Of a DNA stretch of 64,000 nucleotides, positions 48,564-57,690 are shown in pieces (position 1 is the stretch's first letter; the number at the start of each line of letters is the position of its first letter). The DNA comes from Diadema setosum (Eukaryota; Echinodermata; Echinoidea; Diadematoida; Diadematidae), in NCBI RefSeq assembly GCF_964275005.1, contig NC_092693.1:17613706-17677705 (forward strand), in the 5' to 3' direction. The position numbers and the translations under genes are program-made. The notes under the pieces are model-generated. The model made no database searches. It had not been told where the DNA came from and saw only the letters and a program-made list of their open reading frames with translations.

Positions 48564-49778
48564 CTACAGATTTCTTCTACACCCATTGCAGAACATCCTG
48601 GCGACGGTTTGACGAATCAATGGCTGTGCCAGCGCGTAGGCCACCGGGTTGAACAAGCTGTTGCTGTACGTTATCCATCTCGATATCTCATTGAACAATG
48701 CAGTGGTGGTAACGGTATCATAACAGCGTGACATGCTGTAGAGGACGATATTGATGACGTTTGGTACCCAGGTGACGGCAAAGACTAAGACAATAAAAGA
48801 TAACGTTCTCATTGCTTTCAGACTTTTCCCGGAGTCGCCTTCATCGTCTGGTCTCCGTATGTGAGCTAGCACATCGCCTGACTCTAATCTTCGTCCATTC
48901 GAAGACAGCGACTTCGTCTGTGGCTTTCTGTCTTCTCCTGGAAACTTATGATTCCGTGTCTTTAATTTGGATAATTCTGAAGAGATATCTAAAATTTCCG
49001 GGGAATTAGATTTAACACCGCATCTTTTCCCTACAGAAACTGAAACTTCATTCCCCGCAGGTTTACTAGTTTTTTGCACTCTGATCTTAGTCTTAGCGTC
49101 GATGTTGGCGTTACTGATGTAACGCGAGAGGGACAGTCGTTTCCTCACTTTACTGCGGATTCGATAATACACCCGTAGGTAAAGCGGCATTATTATAAAG
49201 AAGGGCCCTGCAAATCGGAGGCAAAACACCATGAAGCTTGAAGGTAACGATGCTGCGTAATGTGGTCTTGGTAGGCCGAAACCAATCACGCCATCCATGG
49301 GATCCAAAATATCCCATAATGCGTTGAGGAGGAACCACACCGTGAAGGGAAGTATCCACGTGAGCACGTTGATGTTGACCGCTAATCGTCTACTCTTTTT
49401 GGTGAAGTGAGTCATAGGATGCACGGTTGCTACGTAACGGTCGATGGTAATGACAACCACACCCATTACAGACACGCCCATACTCGCGTTCTGGATCGTT
49501 AGGAAGAGAACCCCGGGTATCCTTCCAAATAACCAATTACCATACAGGGTTATGGTCGCACGAAGCGGCATAACGACGGCACCTACGAGTAAGTCTGCTA
49601 AAGTCATGTTCAAAATGTAGTAATTGTAATAAACCAACAGCTTTCTCTCGTAAGAAAATGCCACGAGAATCACACCGTTGGCGACAACGGTTATCAATGC
49701 TAAACTCAGCATGATCAGAAATAACCAAATTGTGCTGGATCCGTAAAATTCGCTGCCGACTGTTCTAGTGCAATTCAT
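48564..49778 (-). CDS. Rhodopsin-type GPCR 1 (orphan, single coding exon)
   Basis: 404 codons, ATG at 49778, one exon, complete seven-helix receptor at the plasma membrane. Landmarks: N-glycosylation site at Asn2, TM1 VVANGVIL (N1.50), TM2 NMTLADLLVG (D2.50), DRY at 49434-49442, TM6 VTWVPN (W6.48, P6.50), TM7 WITYSNSLFNPVAY with NPxxY at 48636-48650. The third intracellular loop is about 110 residues and rich in basic and Ser residues, which suggests G-protein coupling and phosphorylation control. The overall look (W7.40, Y7.43, long loop) recalls muscarinic/histamine H3 receptors, but position 3.32 is Gln and not the amine-binding Asp. The TM3 Cys (3.25) is Gly and ECL2 has no Cys. Sea urchins have many single-exon lineage-specific receptors in tandem, thought to be chemosensory. 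Ligand unknown. Confidence 0.93.
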   Translation of the reverse strand: MNCTRTVGSEFYGSSTIWLFLIMLSLALITVVANGVILVAFSYERKLLVYYNYYILNMTLADLLVGAVVMPLRATITLYGNWLFGRIPGVLFLTIQNASMGVSVMGVVVITIDRYVATVHPMTHFTKKSRRLAVNINVLTWILPFTVWFLLNALWDILDPMDGVIGFGLPRPHYAASLPSSFMVFCLRFAGPFFIIMPLYLRVYYRIRSKVRKRLSLSRYISNANIDAKTKIRVQKTSKPAGNEVSVSVGKRCGVKSNSPEILDISSELSKLKTRNHKFPGEDRKPQTKSLSSNGRRLESGDVLAHIRRPDDEGDSGKSLKAMRTLSFIVLVFAVTWVPNVINIVLYSMSRCYDTVTTTALFNEISRWITYSNSLFNPVAYALAQPLIRQTVARMFCNGCRRNL

Positions 49779-49850
49779 GGTGATGAAATCGCTCTTGAGA
49801 GTCGATGCTGAATGTCCCGATCCGCCGCAGGTTGAATCCTGGACTGATGA

Positions 49851-51366
49851 CTAGAAATAAAAAAAAAAAAGCATCTTTAGGAACTGCAGGGAAGGGCGCT
49901 TGTTTGACGCAGACAAATATGAAGAACCTCTAATGCGCAAATTCAGCACGTTCCCAGGCGCTACACTCAATACAACTTATGCCACACAGCAACCTACGTG
50001 CGGCGTAGGTTGTTTCAATTTGCATTGAAATGGAAAACACTTTGACATGAAATGCCCAACGAAGAAATTGTTTTCTTGACACATCTAGCTGATAATGGTT
50101 TCGCAAAAAGAAATTAATTAGAAATCCTAGAGGCCAAGCGAACCAACTCATCTCAACTCATTTTACTCATTTCAATTATGATAGAGGGAGATACATTACG
50201 AGGAAACCATTGTGTGCTCTTTGATTTGTATGACTTTAATGAGTACAATTCCATTCTATATATTTATGAGAATTTTCTACGAAAGCACCCATCGATGTTC
50301 GTATTCAACGTAGGTCTACTGATATACTTTCGCTCGTCAATCCGCGTATCCGTTTGAAGACTAGTAATTTTCATCAAGTTAAACCAGAAATAATTTTAAT
50401 TCAATTCAATTCAATTCAATTCAATTCAATATTTTATTTATTTCCATCATCAAAAAGAAAACAAAAGAAAAAGTTGACATAATCCAAAGTGATACAATTT
50501 TTTTTTTCATTTCTCTTATACTCGTCTGATAAAGGATTTTTTTTTTAATACAATATTCCATATACACGAATGATGTAAAAAAGAAACAATGGACTTTGCC
50601 ATGGCAACAAAAATAGTAAATAATCACAATGATGGAAAACAGTGTTCCACTAAAAAGCCAAGCTTGTAAGACGTGGAACACTGGAACAAAACAACGACAG
50701 CACCAATTTGTTATACCAATAAAACATATTCATTTAAAATTCTTCTATATACTATTGTACATTTTACTCATTGATATGTGAGGCTGATACTATGAACAAT
50801 ACTTACTAGGATTTTAGAACGCAAACGTATAAACTATGTAACATATCACATTTGTGGCACAGACACTATGGGGCCAGGTATGCCAGGAAAATTAAACGGA
50901 AAGGAAGATATGTAATCGGCCACAAAAAAAAAAACAACACAAAAATACAACGACGACAACAACAACAATAACACAAAACACAGAAATAACAGAACTTGAG
51001 GAAATGCACTCAGACAGATACTGGACAACGAAGAACGAGGAAAAAGGAGCAGGGAAGAATAGAGAAGGAAAAGGAGAGGGAAAAGGAGAGGGATGGAAAA
51101 GGTCTGTGGACACACTACAAAATCTCAAGGAAAAGTGAAACATGACGGGTTTTTTCATTGAACATAATTAGCTGGTATATTTACACAAAAAGAATACTTT
51201 TTTAGTTTATACTTAAATGTAATTAACTTCACAGATTCTTTTAGATCATTATCTAAGCTATTTAAAATGTCCATTTCATCACAAAATAATGCAAAATCCA
51301 TCTCAATCGGTAGCACAAGAGCTCGCAATACATCAATTTACTGATAGCTTGATTACACTCACCTAC
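49851..51366 (-). other. Candidate 5' UTR intron of GPCR 1
   Basis: On the minus strand a good acceptor (TTTTTATTTCTAG) ends at 49851, 72 bp before the start codon, and a good donor (GAAAG/GTAGGTGAG) begins at 51366. Together they suggest a non-coding first exon just above 51367. The intron would contain the LINE remnant at 50.4-51.3 kb. This rests on splice-site sequence only. Confidence 0.35.
50395..51330 (-). mobile_element. LINE 3' end remnant
   Basis: On the minus strand a short frame (LNSLDNDLKESVKLITFKYK then LKK) at about 51180-51280 resembles the WNSLP..LK..S.L..FK..LK C-terminus of LINE ORF2. About 750 bp of A/T-rich 3' UTR follow, ending in AATAAATAAAATATTGAATT plus (TTGAA)n at 50395-50430. 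The tail matches the one near 35.6 kb. Strongly decayed. Confidence 0.55.
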
Positions 51367-51755
51367 CTTTCAAACAGGTGTTGCACATCCAGACGCAGCT
51401 CTTTTCCAAATCTGCAAACGAAGGCAATTGATCGCCCTGTCCAGAAGATGTGATGTTAGTGCGAAGAGAAAGTGAAAGTACCTATATTTTCATTCAGATT
51501 TATTTCCTCCTGCATGCGTGATCCAGCGAATGCGATTGGTTGAAATTTCCTTGGCAACTTATGTCACGCAAGCAGCAGAAATGTAGTAGCAGCATGAAAA
51601 GTTCATGCTCTGAAAACGAACAATCTGCCCTCTGTGGATAAGGACATGCTCTTTGCTTGTTTGTTTGTTTGTTGGTTTGTTTGTTGGTTGGTCAGCTTTT
51701 TTTTTGTCCAGTTCGAGTGGGGATGCAAGTGATTGCATGTGAGATTCTGCGTGGA

Positions 51756-51756
<1 letters not shown>

Positions 51757-51795
<39 letters not shown>
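51757..51795. repeat. (GT)n microsatellite
   Basis: About 19 GT units; the corresponding place in the second unit (near 60.34 kb) has only TTGTATTGTGTATATA, so the tract expanded after the duplication or shrank there. Confidence 0.9.
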
Positions 51796-51796
<1 letters not shown>

Positions 51797-52056
51797 ACGT
51801 ATTAGTGAGAAAGGAAAGAGACGATGGAGGTGAGTGGCATGATACCTTCTTGAAAAAGACTTTCCGTATTCCTATACAGTGTATCCTTCTTTTTTTTCAT
51901 TTCTGGATTTTATTGATCAGAACAAAACAATGTCTTTTTCATAAGTCATATGGAATTTTGACATCACAAAAACAAACACTCTTAACAGGAGTCAATGACA
52001 GTAAAAATACAAGACGTCTGATCCATTTTCTTAACTATACTAACTAACTATTGATG

Positions 52057-52445
52057 TTAAAGGGACTGTATAGTTTTGGTTGAGACCTAATTTCAGGTTT
52101 CTAAAATTTTTTGGTGAGATGAGGAGAAAACTCATATGAAATATGAAAGAGCATGTCATTTTATGAGGAATTCGGCATTTATTTGATGAAAATTGGTTTT
52201 GAAATGGCCGAGATATCCAAAAAGAGCGATTCTTATAAAGTGTGGGACCCACAATTTACTACAATCGCTTTGTTTTACTTTGTTTTTGGATGTTTCAGTC
52301 ATTCCAAACCCGATTTTCATCAAGTAAACTTTGAATTCCTCCTAAAATGGTATGTTCTGTACTATATCATAAGTGTTTTCTTGGTATTTTGCAAAAAGTT
52401 AAAAGCCCAATTCTCATCTCCACCAATACTGTACCATCCCATTAA
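52057..52445. mobile_element. MITE, family 1, TTAA-bounded copy
   Basis: TTAA at 52057-52060 and 52442-52445. The left end AGGGACTGTATAGTTTTGGT and the right end (reverse complement GGGATGGTACAGTATTGGTG) are inverted repeats. The core has TTTTGAAATGGCCGAGATAT and GTGGGACCCA as in the 6157-6489 copy. It is absent from the matching place in duplication unit B. Confidence 0.8.
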
Positions 52446-53170
52446 CATATACGTTAACATCAATACACTTCAGAATCATATACAACAAAAAAAAAAAAAA
52501 AAAACTAGGGAAATACAAGTCACCATAAAGCAAAACACACACTACAATTTGATAGGGGAAAAAATGAGAAAGATATCATTTAAACTAGCTCATTGGTACA
52601 CTTTCCGCTACACAGCTTTCGGCTGAAGGTGCATAGTCTCCTGTCTCTCCATCGGACCGAGGGGGGGGGGGGGGAGCGCTCGGCACTGCAATCTGTAATA
52701 CACAGTCTAATATTACATTGAAGGTTTTATTCTATTTCTTTTTATTCAACATAAGAGTTATGATAGGAAGGGTATTCTTGTCAGCGGTATGTTACGTCAG
52801 TTTTCACTATAATTTGTAAAACATTGCTCACGCTACATTTCATGAAATGACAAATATGTTGATAACTAAAATCTCTACACTGATGTTTAAAGATCAACTT
52901 TATAACTACTATTATTACTAGTATTATACACGTTGCAATATACAATTAATGAAACCATGAATTGTTTCAGGATCATAAACATTAAGACATTAGCTTACAA
53001 CTATTATATCAATTACCAAGAGCCTTCTGGGAAGGCATCCACCAACTGGGTGGTAAACTAGGAGCGTTACCATGGTTACTTTCATGTTCTTTGAACTCTG
53101 AACTTCACTGAAATCTTGGAACATTACAGCTTTGTTGTTAAACGGTTTGTCTGCTTTATACTTATCTTAG

Positions 53171-53202
<32 letters not shown>

Positions 53203-53849
53203 GTTTTTGCTTACCGTGCTGAAAGTGACAGAGCTTTTCTCACACTTTTATCTATCTCTTACTATTTTCTAATAGCTTTCTCTCTCTTATTCTTTATCTG
53301 CCTCTCTCAATCTTATCTCTTTCTCTCTCTCTCTCACTCTCACTCTCTTATTCTGTCCAACGTGGCAGACGATCCTCAGTATTCACATCGTGTTTTTTCT
53401 TCTAACCCTATAGAGTAAAGCCTTCACACCATTTGCCTCGTTACACGTGATCATCAGATAATATTAGGAATCCTGCCATATCATGACATCTCATATATCA
53501 TTTTTTATTTTTTTTTGCTATGATTTGAATGACAGGCATGTCAATAACTTTGCAATTTGTACCCTGCAACTGTATATAGAGGAGCTAAAGTCACACTCGT
53601 TCGGGAGTTTGATTAGAGAGCGCTCTTCTTCCGGTGTAGACTACTACAGGATGATTTCGATTTTTCAGACTGTATTTAGCTCTTTTCTATGTGAATTGAA
53701 CTGTTTGTACAGCGAATTTAGCTCTTTCACACGGTAAATTTTTGCTTTAAACAGAGCTGTCCCTAATCACACTCTATCTGCGGGAAATAAGCTCCTAAAC
53801 CGAGTATTCGTAATTCCAAAGGTTCATTGATACGTACGTCTCTTATTTT

Positions 53850-54055
53850 TCGACTTAATGAACTTTCGAAATAGTGAACCCTCGAAATAACGAATCTTAG
53901 GAATAACGTCACGAAATGTGATCGTATTGGCGAACCTTATTTCATATTCGGATAAAAGAAGCATATATAGGTATAGGAAATTTGTGTGTTTCGTTATAAT
54001 GAACATTCAGAATATAGAACCTTATGCATTTTCGGATTAACGAAGCTTCGAAACA
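53850..54055. repeat. Degenerate minisatellite related to the 1-80 array
   Basis: Variants of the 16-bp unit recur: TGAACTTTCGAAATAG, TGAACCCTCGAAATAACGAA, TCTTAGGAATAACG, and further on CGGATTAACGAAGCTTCG. The unit is recognisably that of the left window edge (CCTTCGGAATAACGAA) but more diverged. Confidence 0.65.
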
Positions 54056-54127
54056 AAAAACATCTCCCGTAGATTTTACCCATCGTGCTACTGACCAGCA
54101 CGAATCGTTTCTGGTGAAATCGCAGAG

Positions 54128-54492
54128 TTAAAGGGGATGGCTAGTAACTGATCAGTGGGAATCAGTGGGAATGCTGGGGGATGATTGTTCCAATTCTTGT
54201 GGGATTCATTGAAGAGTACATTATATATCTACTGTTGTGTGAAAATTATTTGCTTCAGAATGGTCTCATATTCAAGTAATGTGCAGTTTAATGTTTCCAG
54301 GTTAGCATGCCTGTACAGTGACGGGGCATTAATCTGCACATTACTTGAATGTGAGACCGTTCTGAAGCAAATAATTTTCACACAACAATAGATATATAAT
54401 GTACTCTTAAATGAATCCCACAAGAATTGGAACAATCATCCCTCAGCATTCCTACTGATTTCCACTGATCAGTTACTAGCCATCCCCTTTAA
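54128..54492. mobile_element. 365-bp palindromic MITE with TTAA ends
   Basis: TTAA at both ends, then AGGGGATGGCTAGTAACTGA at the left against TCAGTTACTAGCCATCCCCT at the right. The inverted relation covers nearly all of each half, for example TGAAAATTATTTGCTTCAGA against TCTGAAGCAAATAATTTTCA. Only about 45 bp in the middle are unpaired. Both strands therefore carry almost the same short open frame, which is an artefact of the palindrome. Gene-free. It is not seen in unit B. Confidence 0.88.
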
Positions 54493-54672
54493 GAGTCACT
54501 TTTTCTACTCCCTTGTCGTCTCCACAAAACAGCGAAGCGTAAATCGATTCTAAGACATGCACGATGAAAACGACACCGGTGGAACACAGTTATCTAATGT
54601 CCTGCGGAGGAGAGAAAAGGGAGGAAAGAGGGTCATGCCATGTGCTACTGAGTATACTAAGGCATATTGAAG

Positions 54673-55144
54673 AATAGATCAGTTTGTAATTCCACTTTGC
54701 ACATGAGCAGAAAAAAGTCATCTGTACCAACGTGCATTTTGGTTTGTTAAATCACTGAGATAAGTATCTGTGGAGTGATGATTATTCGTGTGATCCTTAT
54801 CTAAATGGTGCTTGCCAACACATCCACCTGCACCACAGGACGCCTGGTATTTGGCAATATCAAAAGAAAAACGTTTCTTATTTCATTCAATACAAAAAAA
54901 AAAAAAAACAAACAAACAAACATGAAATAGATGCCTACTAAAGTGTCAACTAACGGACTATTCTGGTCACCTGGTCTAAACGCAAGTTAATTTTTTGTTT
55001 GAACACGAATACCATAAATTGCTACGTCGGGAAAGCTTATGCTTTATGCCGCTTTGAAAACGAGTGAAGTGCCTAACCAACTGAGGAAAAAGAAAGGTCA
55101 TTTGTATCAATGTGTACATGAGCTAATTACGAACCGGCTTATTA
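54673..55144 (-). mobile_element. MITE, family 3, copy 3
   Basis: Reverse-complement copy of the 20.77 and 45.94 kb elements: it ends in ATTACGAACCGGCTTATT and begins with a worn AATAGATCAGTTTGTAATTC. It shares GGACTATTCTGGTCAC with copy 2. An A-run with CAAACAAACA (54893-54921) has expanded inside it. Confidence 0.85.
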
Positions 55145-55169
55145 ATCAGTAAATGAGCCGTCTCGATGA

Positions 55170-55262
55170 TCTTTCTCTCGCTATCTATCTATCTATCTAT
55201 CTGTCTATCCATCTTATCTATATATCTACTTATCTATCTATCTATCTATCTATCTATCTCTA
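55170..55262. repeat. (TATC)n microsatellite
   Basis: Interrupted TATC/TGTC tetranucleotide tract. Confidence 0.92.
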
Positions 55263-56417
55263 TAAAAGGGTTGATTACGAATCTTTCAGAATATCTTTCT
55301 GGCTTCTCGTTGAGCTCTTGATATACTAAAGGGTCCAAACAATCTGACTCTACAGCCACGAAGGCGTATGCAAACATAACTCGTTCTACCTTGCATCACT
55401 TCAACTTGTACTTATATCACATTGTGGTTCAGGTTGCATAATCCCTTCTAGTGTTCTCGCTATCTTGTATCCCTTTATAAGGCAGAGAATATACTTAAAT
55501 TGTCTACTAAAGAGCAAATATGTCGCTTAGATTTGTGAGAAAGCTAAAAGTAAAAGTATACATGTATACGACATGAAAGATATCTAAAGCAATTCTTATA
55601 TAAATAGAGCTAACAAAACAGCTCGACGTGTGCTGCGAAGTGATATAAAAACGACTTGATATAATTATGGCTGTGCAATATAAGGCAATGTGGTAAAATT
55701 ATATACAATGATATACACTATTGTATACAAAAAAAAATTGAAAACCAATGATCATTTCGAGTGGATTTTTTGAGCACCATTTTTTTTTTTTACTTCAATA
55801 ACAATTCGCGTGATGAAAGTTTCAGATTCTTTAAATCCACAGATGAGATTAAGATTTAAGGGAGAGGACTATTAGATAATAGCGTAATATAGGCCTACTC
55901 GGTTGAGGTTTTTATTAAAATTCAAAGGTGTGTTTCGGATCTTCTCTGCAGATGGCAATGTGAAAAGAATGTCTTTTAAGTAGTATAAGTTTTTTTTTAT
56001 ATATATATAAAATGGTTTAGTGGATGAAAACAAACATCTGAATTCAGACAAGGCAAAACGAACTGCCTACAGTTTACAATTGGTTTAGCCGAAGCTGCGT
56101 CGTTATTGATGGTGCAGAGATCATGGATATGGATGATATACTTCACATAATTTGTACATAATGTTTTCAGTACATATTCAAATGATGAAACATTGGGTCA
56201 TTATGAAACATTCCAATAAATCCCATTACAGACATTTGTCCAGATCATCAAATTTTCGACCTGTAGAAACAATTAAAATTTGTAAGGAGATTTACTTGCT
56301 TTAAAGAAAAAAAGTAAATACATGATAATGTGTCCCCGGTGCATCTCATTTACGATAGTACGGTGTCTTCTGTTACAAATTAAGCACACCCTGTCTGTAA
56401 AACATTGAGTGCGTCGG
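55263..56417. other. GPCR 2 downstream region, duplicated in unit B
   Basis: No gene. The part from about 55.5 to 56.1 kb aligns with about 62.6-63.0 kb (AAACGACTTGATATAATTAT with GGCTGTGCAATAT, against AAACGACTTAGTAATCATGG with CTGTGTAATAT), so the 3' flank was duplicated with the receptor. Confidence 0.6.
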
Positions 56418-57690
56418 TCAATCACCCAACTTCTGTCGACATATCCTGCACAACAGCAGGGTTAGAGTTCTACGTATCAACGGCTGTGCCAGAGCGTAGG
56501 CTGCAGGGTTGAGCAGGCTGTTGCTGTATGTTATCCACCGGGCTATCTCGGTGAAAGCATCACTCGTTGACACACTACTGGAACTCAGAGAAATGCTGTA
56601 GATCATGAGGGTTACTCCGTTAGGGAACCAGGTGATGGCAAATGCCAGAACGACGAAACTTAGTGTCCTCATTGCTTTGCGATTTTTCCCTGTAGGTTTG
56701 CTTTTCAGAGCTGGACCCTGATAGTTTGCGCCGGAAATACTCGAGATTGCATCCACTCTTTTAGTACCGGCCAGGCGATATTCACTCTCGAAGTTCTTGT
56801 TATTAGTGTCGAAATTATCGATGGTTATCTTTAAAGGGGATTCGTGTGACGAAGTGTAGCTTTCAACCTGCCTCTCTCGCTCTTTTGACGATGTTAACTG
56901 GGATTCTTTACGGATGACATCAAACTGCTTTACCCCCTCCCTTGATGTGTTCTTCATATCATTGTCTGGCCTGCTTCTTTGAATCGAACGAGGACGTCGT
57001 TTTCGCAGTCGTGTTCGAATGTGGAAGTAAATCCGTAGGTACAGTGTCATGATTAAGATCAGAGGCCCGAAAAAACGCAAACAAAGCACAATAGAGCTTG
57101 ACGCTAGGGACGTCGAAAAATTCGGATTTGGGATTCCATATAAACCGTCGCTAAGGTTGAGAGCCACAAAGTCCCACACTGCGTTGAGAAAGAACCACAA
57201 CATGAAGGGTAGTACCCACGTGAGAACGTTGATGATTATCGCCATTCTCCTGCTCTTCTTGGTGAAGTGAGTTAACGGATGCAAGGTTGCTATGTAACGG
57301 TCGATGGTGATGACGACAACGCCCATCACGGAAATTCCGAGACTTGCGTTTTGAAGTGTCATGAAGAGAACTCCGAATATTCGTCCAAAGATCCAAGTCC
57401 CATAGAGCTCAATGCTTGAGCGAAGTGGCATGATTACAGCGCCTACCACTAAATCGGCTAAGGTCATGTTGAAAATGTAGTAGTTTTGATATGTCCACAG
57501 CTTTCTTTCATACGCGAATGCCATGAGAATCATGCTGTTGGCAAAAGCAGTCAGTATATAGTGCTAGAGTCAGCTTGACCAGAAAAACAAAACTTATTGT
57601 AAGTTCGAGCTGGTGGTTGTTTGTAACATGTGTGGTGTTCGTGGCGTTGAATCCCATGAACTCAACACTGCGTTCTCCTTTTTCCGTCAT
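56418..57690 (-). pseudogene. Rhodopsin-type GPCR 2, frame broken in TM1
   Basis: Nearest relative is GPCR 3. The first frame starts at 57690 (N-glycosylation sites NAT and NTT) and runs into TM1 as FVFLVKLTLALY; the second runs from about 57554 to the stop at 56418 with TM1 end LTAFANSMIL, TM2 NMTLADLVVG, DRY at 57294-57302, ITWFPN and NPAAY at 56496-56510. The break is a TATA too many at 57555-57560; without it the two parts read LTLALLTAFANSMIL, aligning without gaps to LSLALITVVANGVIL of GPCR 1. Everything downstream is open for 371 codons, so the break is either recent, polymorphic or a sequence error. TM3 Cys and ECL2 Cys are absent, and 3.32 is Gln. The downstream ATG at 57533 could not restore TM1. 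Confidence 0.85.

Larger units (their letters stand above)
51523..53780. repeat. Segmental duplication, unit A, non-coding part
   Basis: Several blocks are colinear with unit B at 60150-61650: GGTTGAAATTTCCTTGGCAA (51538) with GGTTGAAATTTCATTCGCAA (60171); CTTGTCAGCGGTATGTTACG (about 52776) with its match near 60515; GGGAAGGCATCCACCAACTG (53028) with AGGAAGGCATCCGCCAGTTG (60888); and GGAGCTAAAGTCACACTCGT (53580) with its match near 61430. Unit A carries about 800 bp more between 51.89 and 52.69 kb, including a MITE. The order and orientation match the receptors that follow, so the duplication carried genes plus flanks. Confidence 0.8.

Noticed and set aside
54185-54435. Two nearly identical open frames on opposite strands
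   Set aside because: A consequence of the palindromic MITE; each strand repeats the other.
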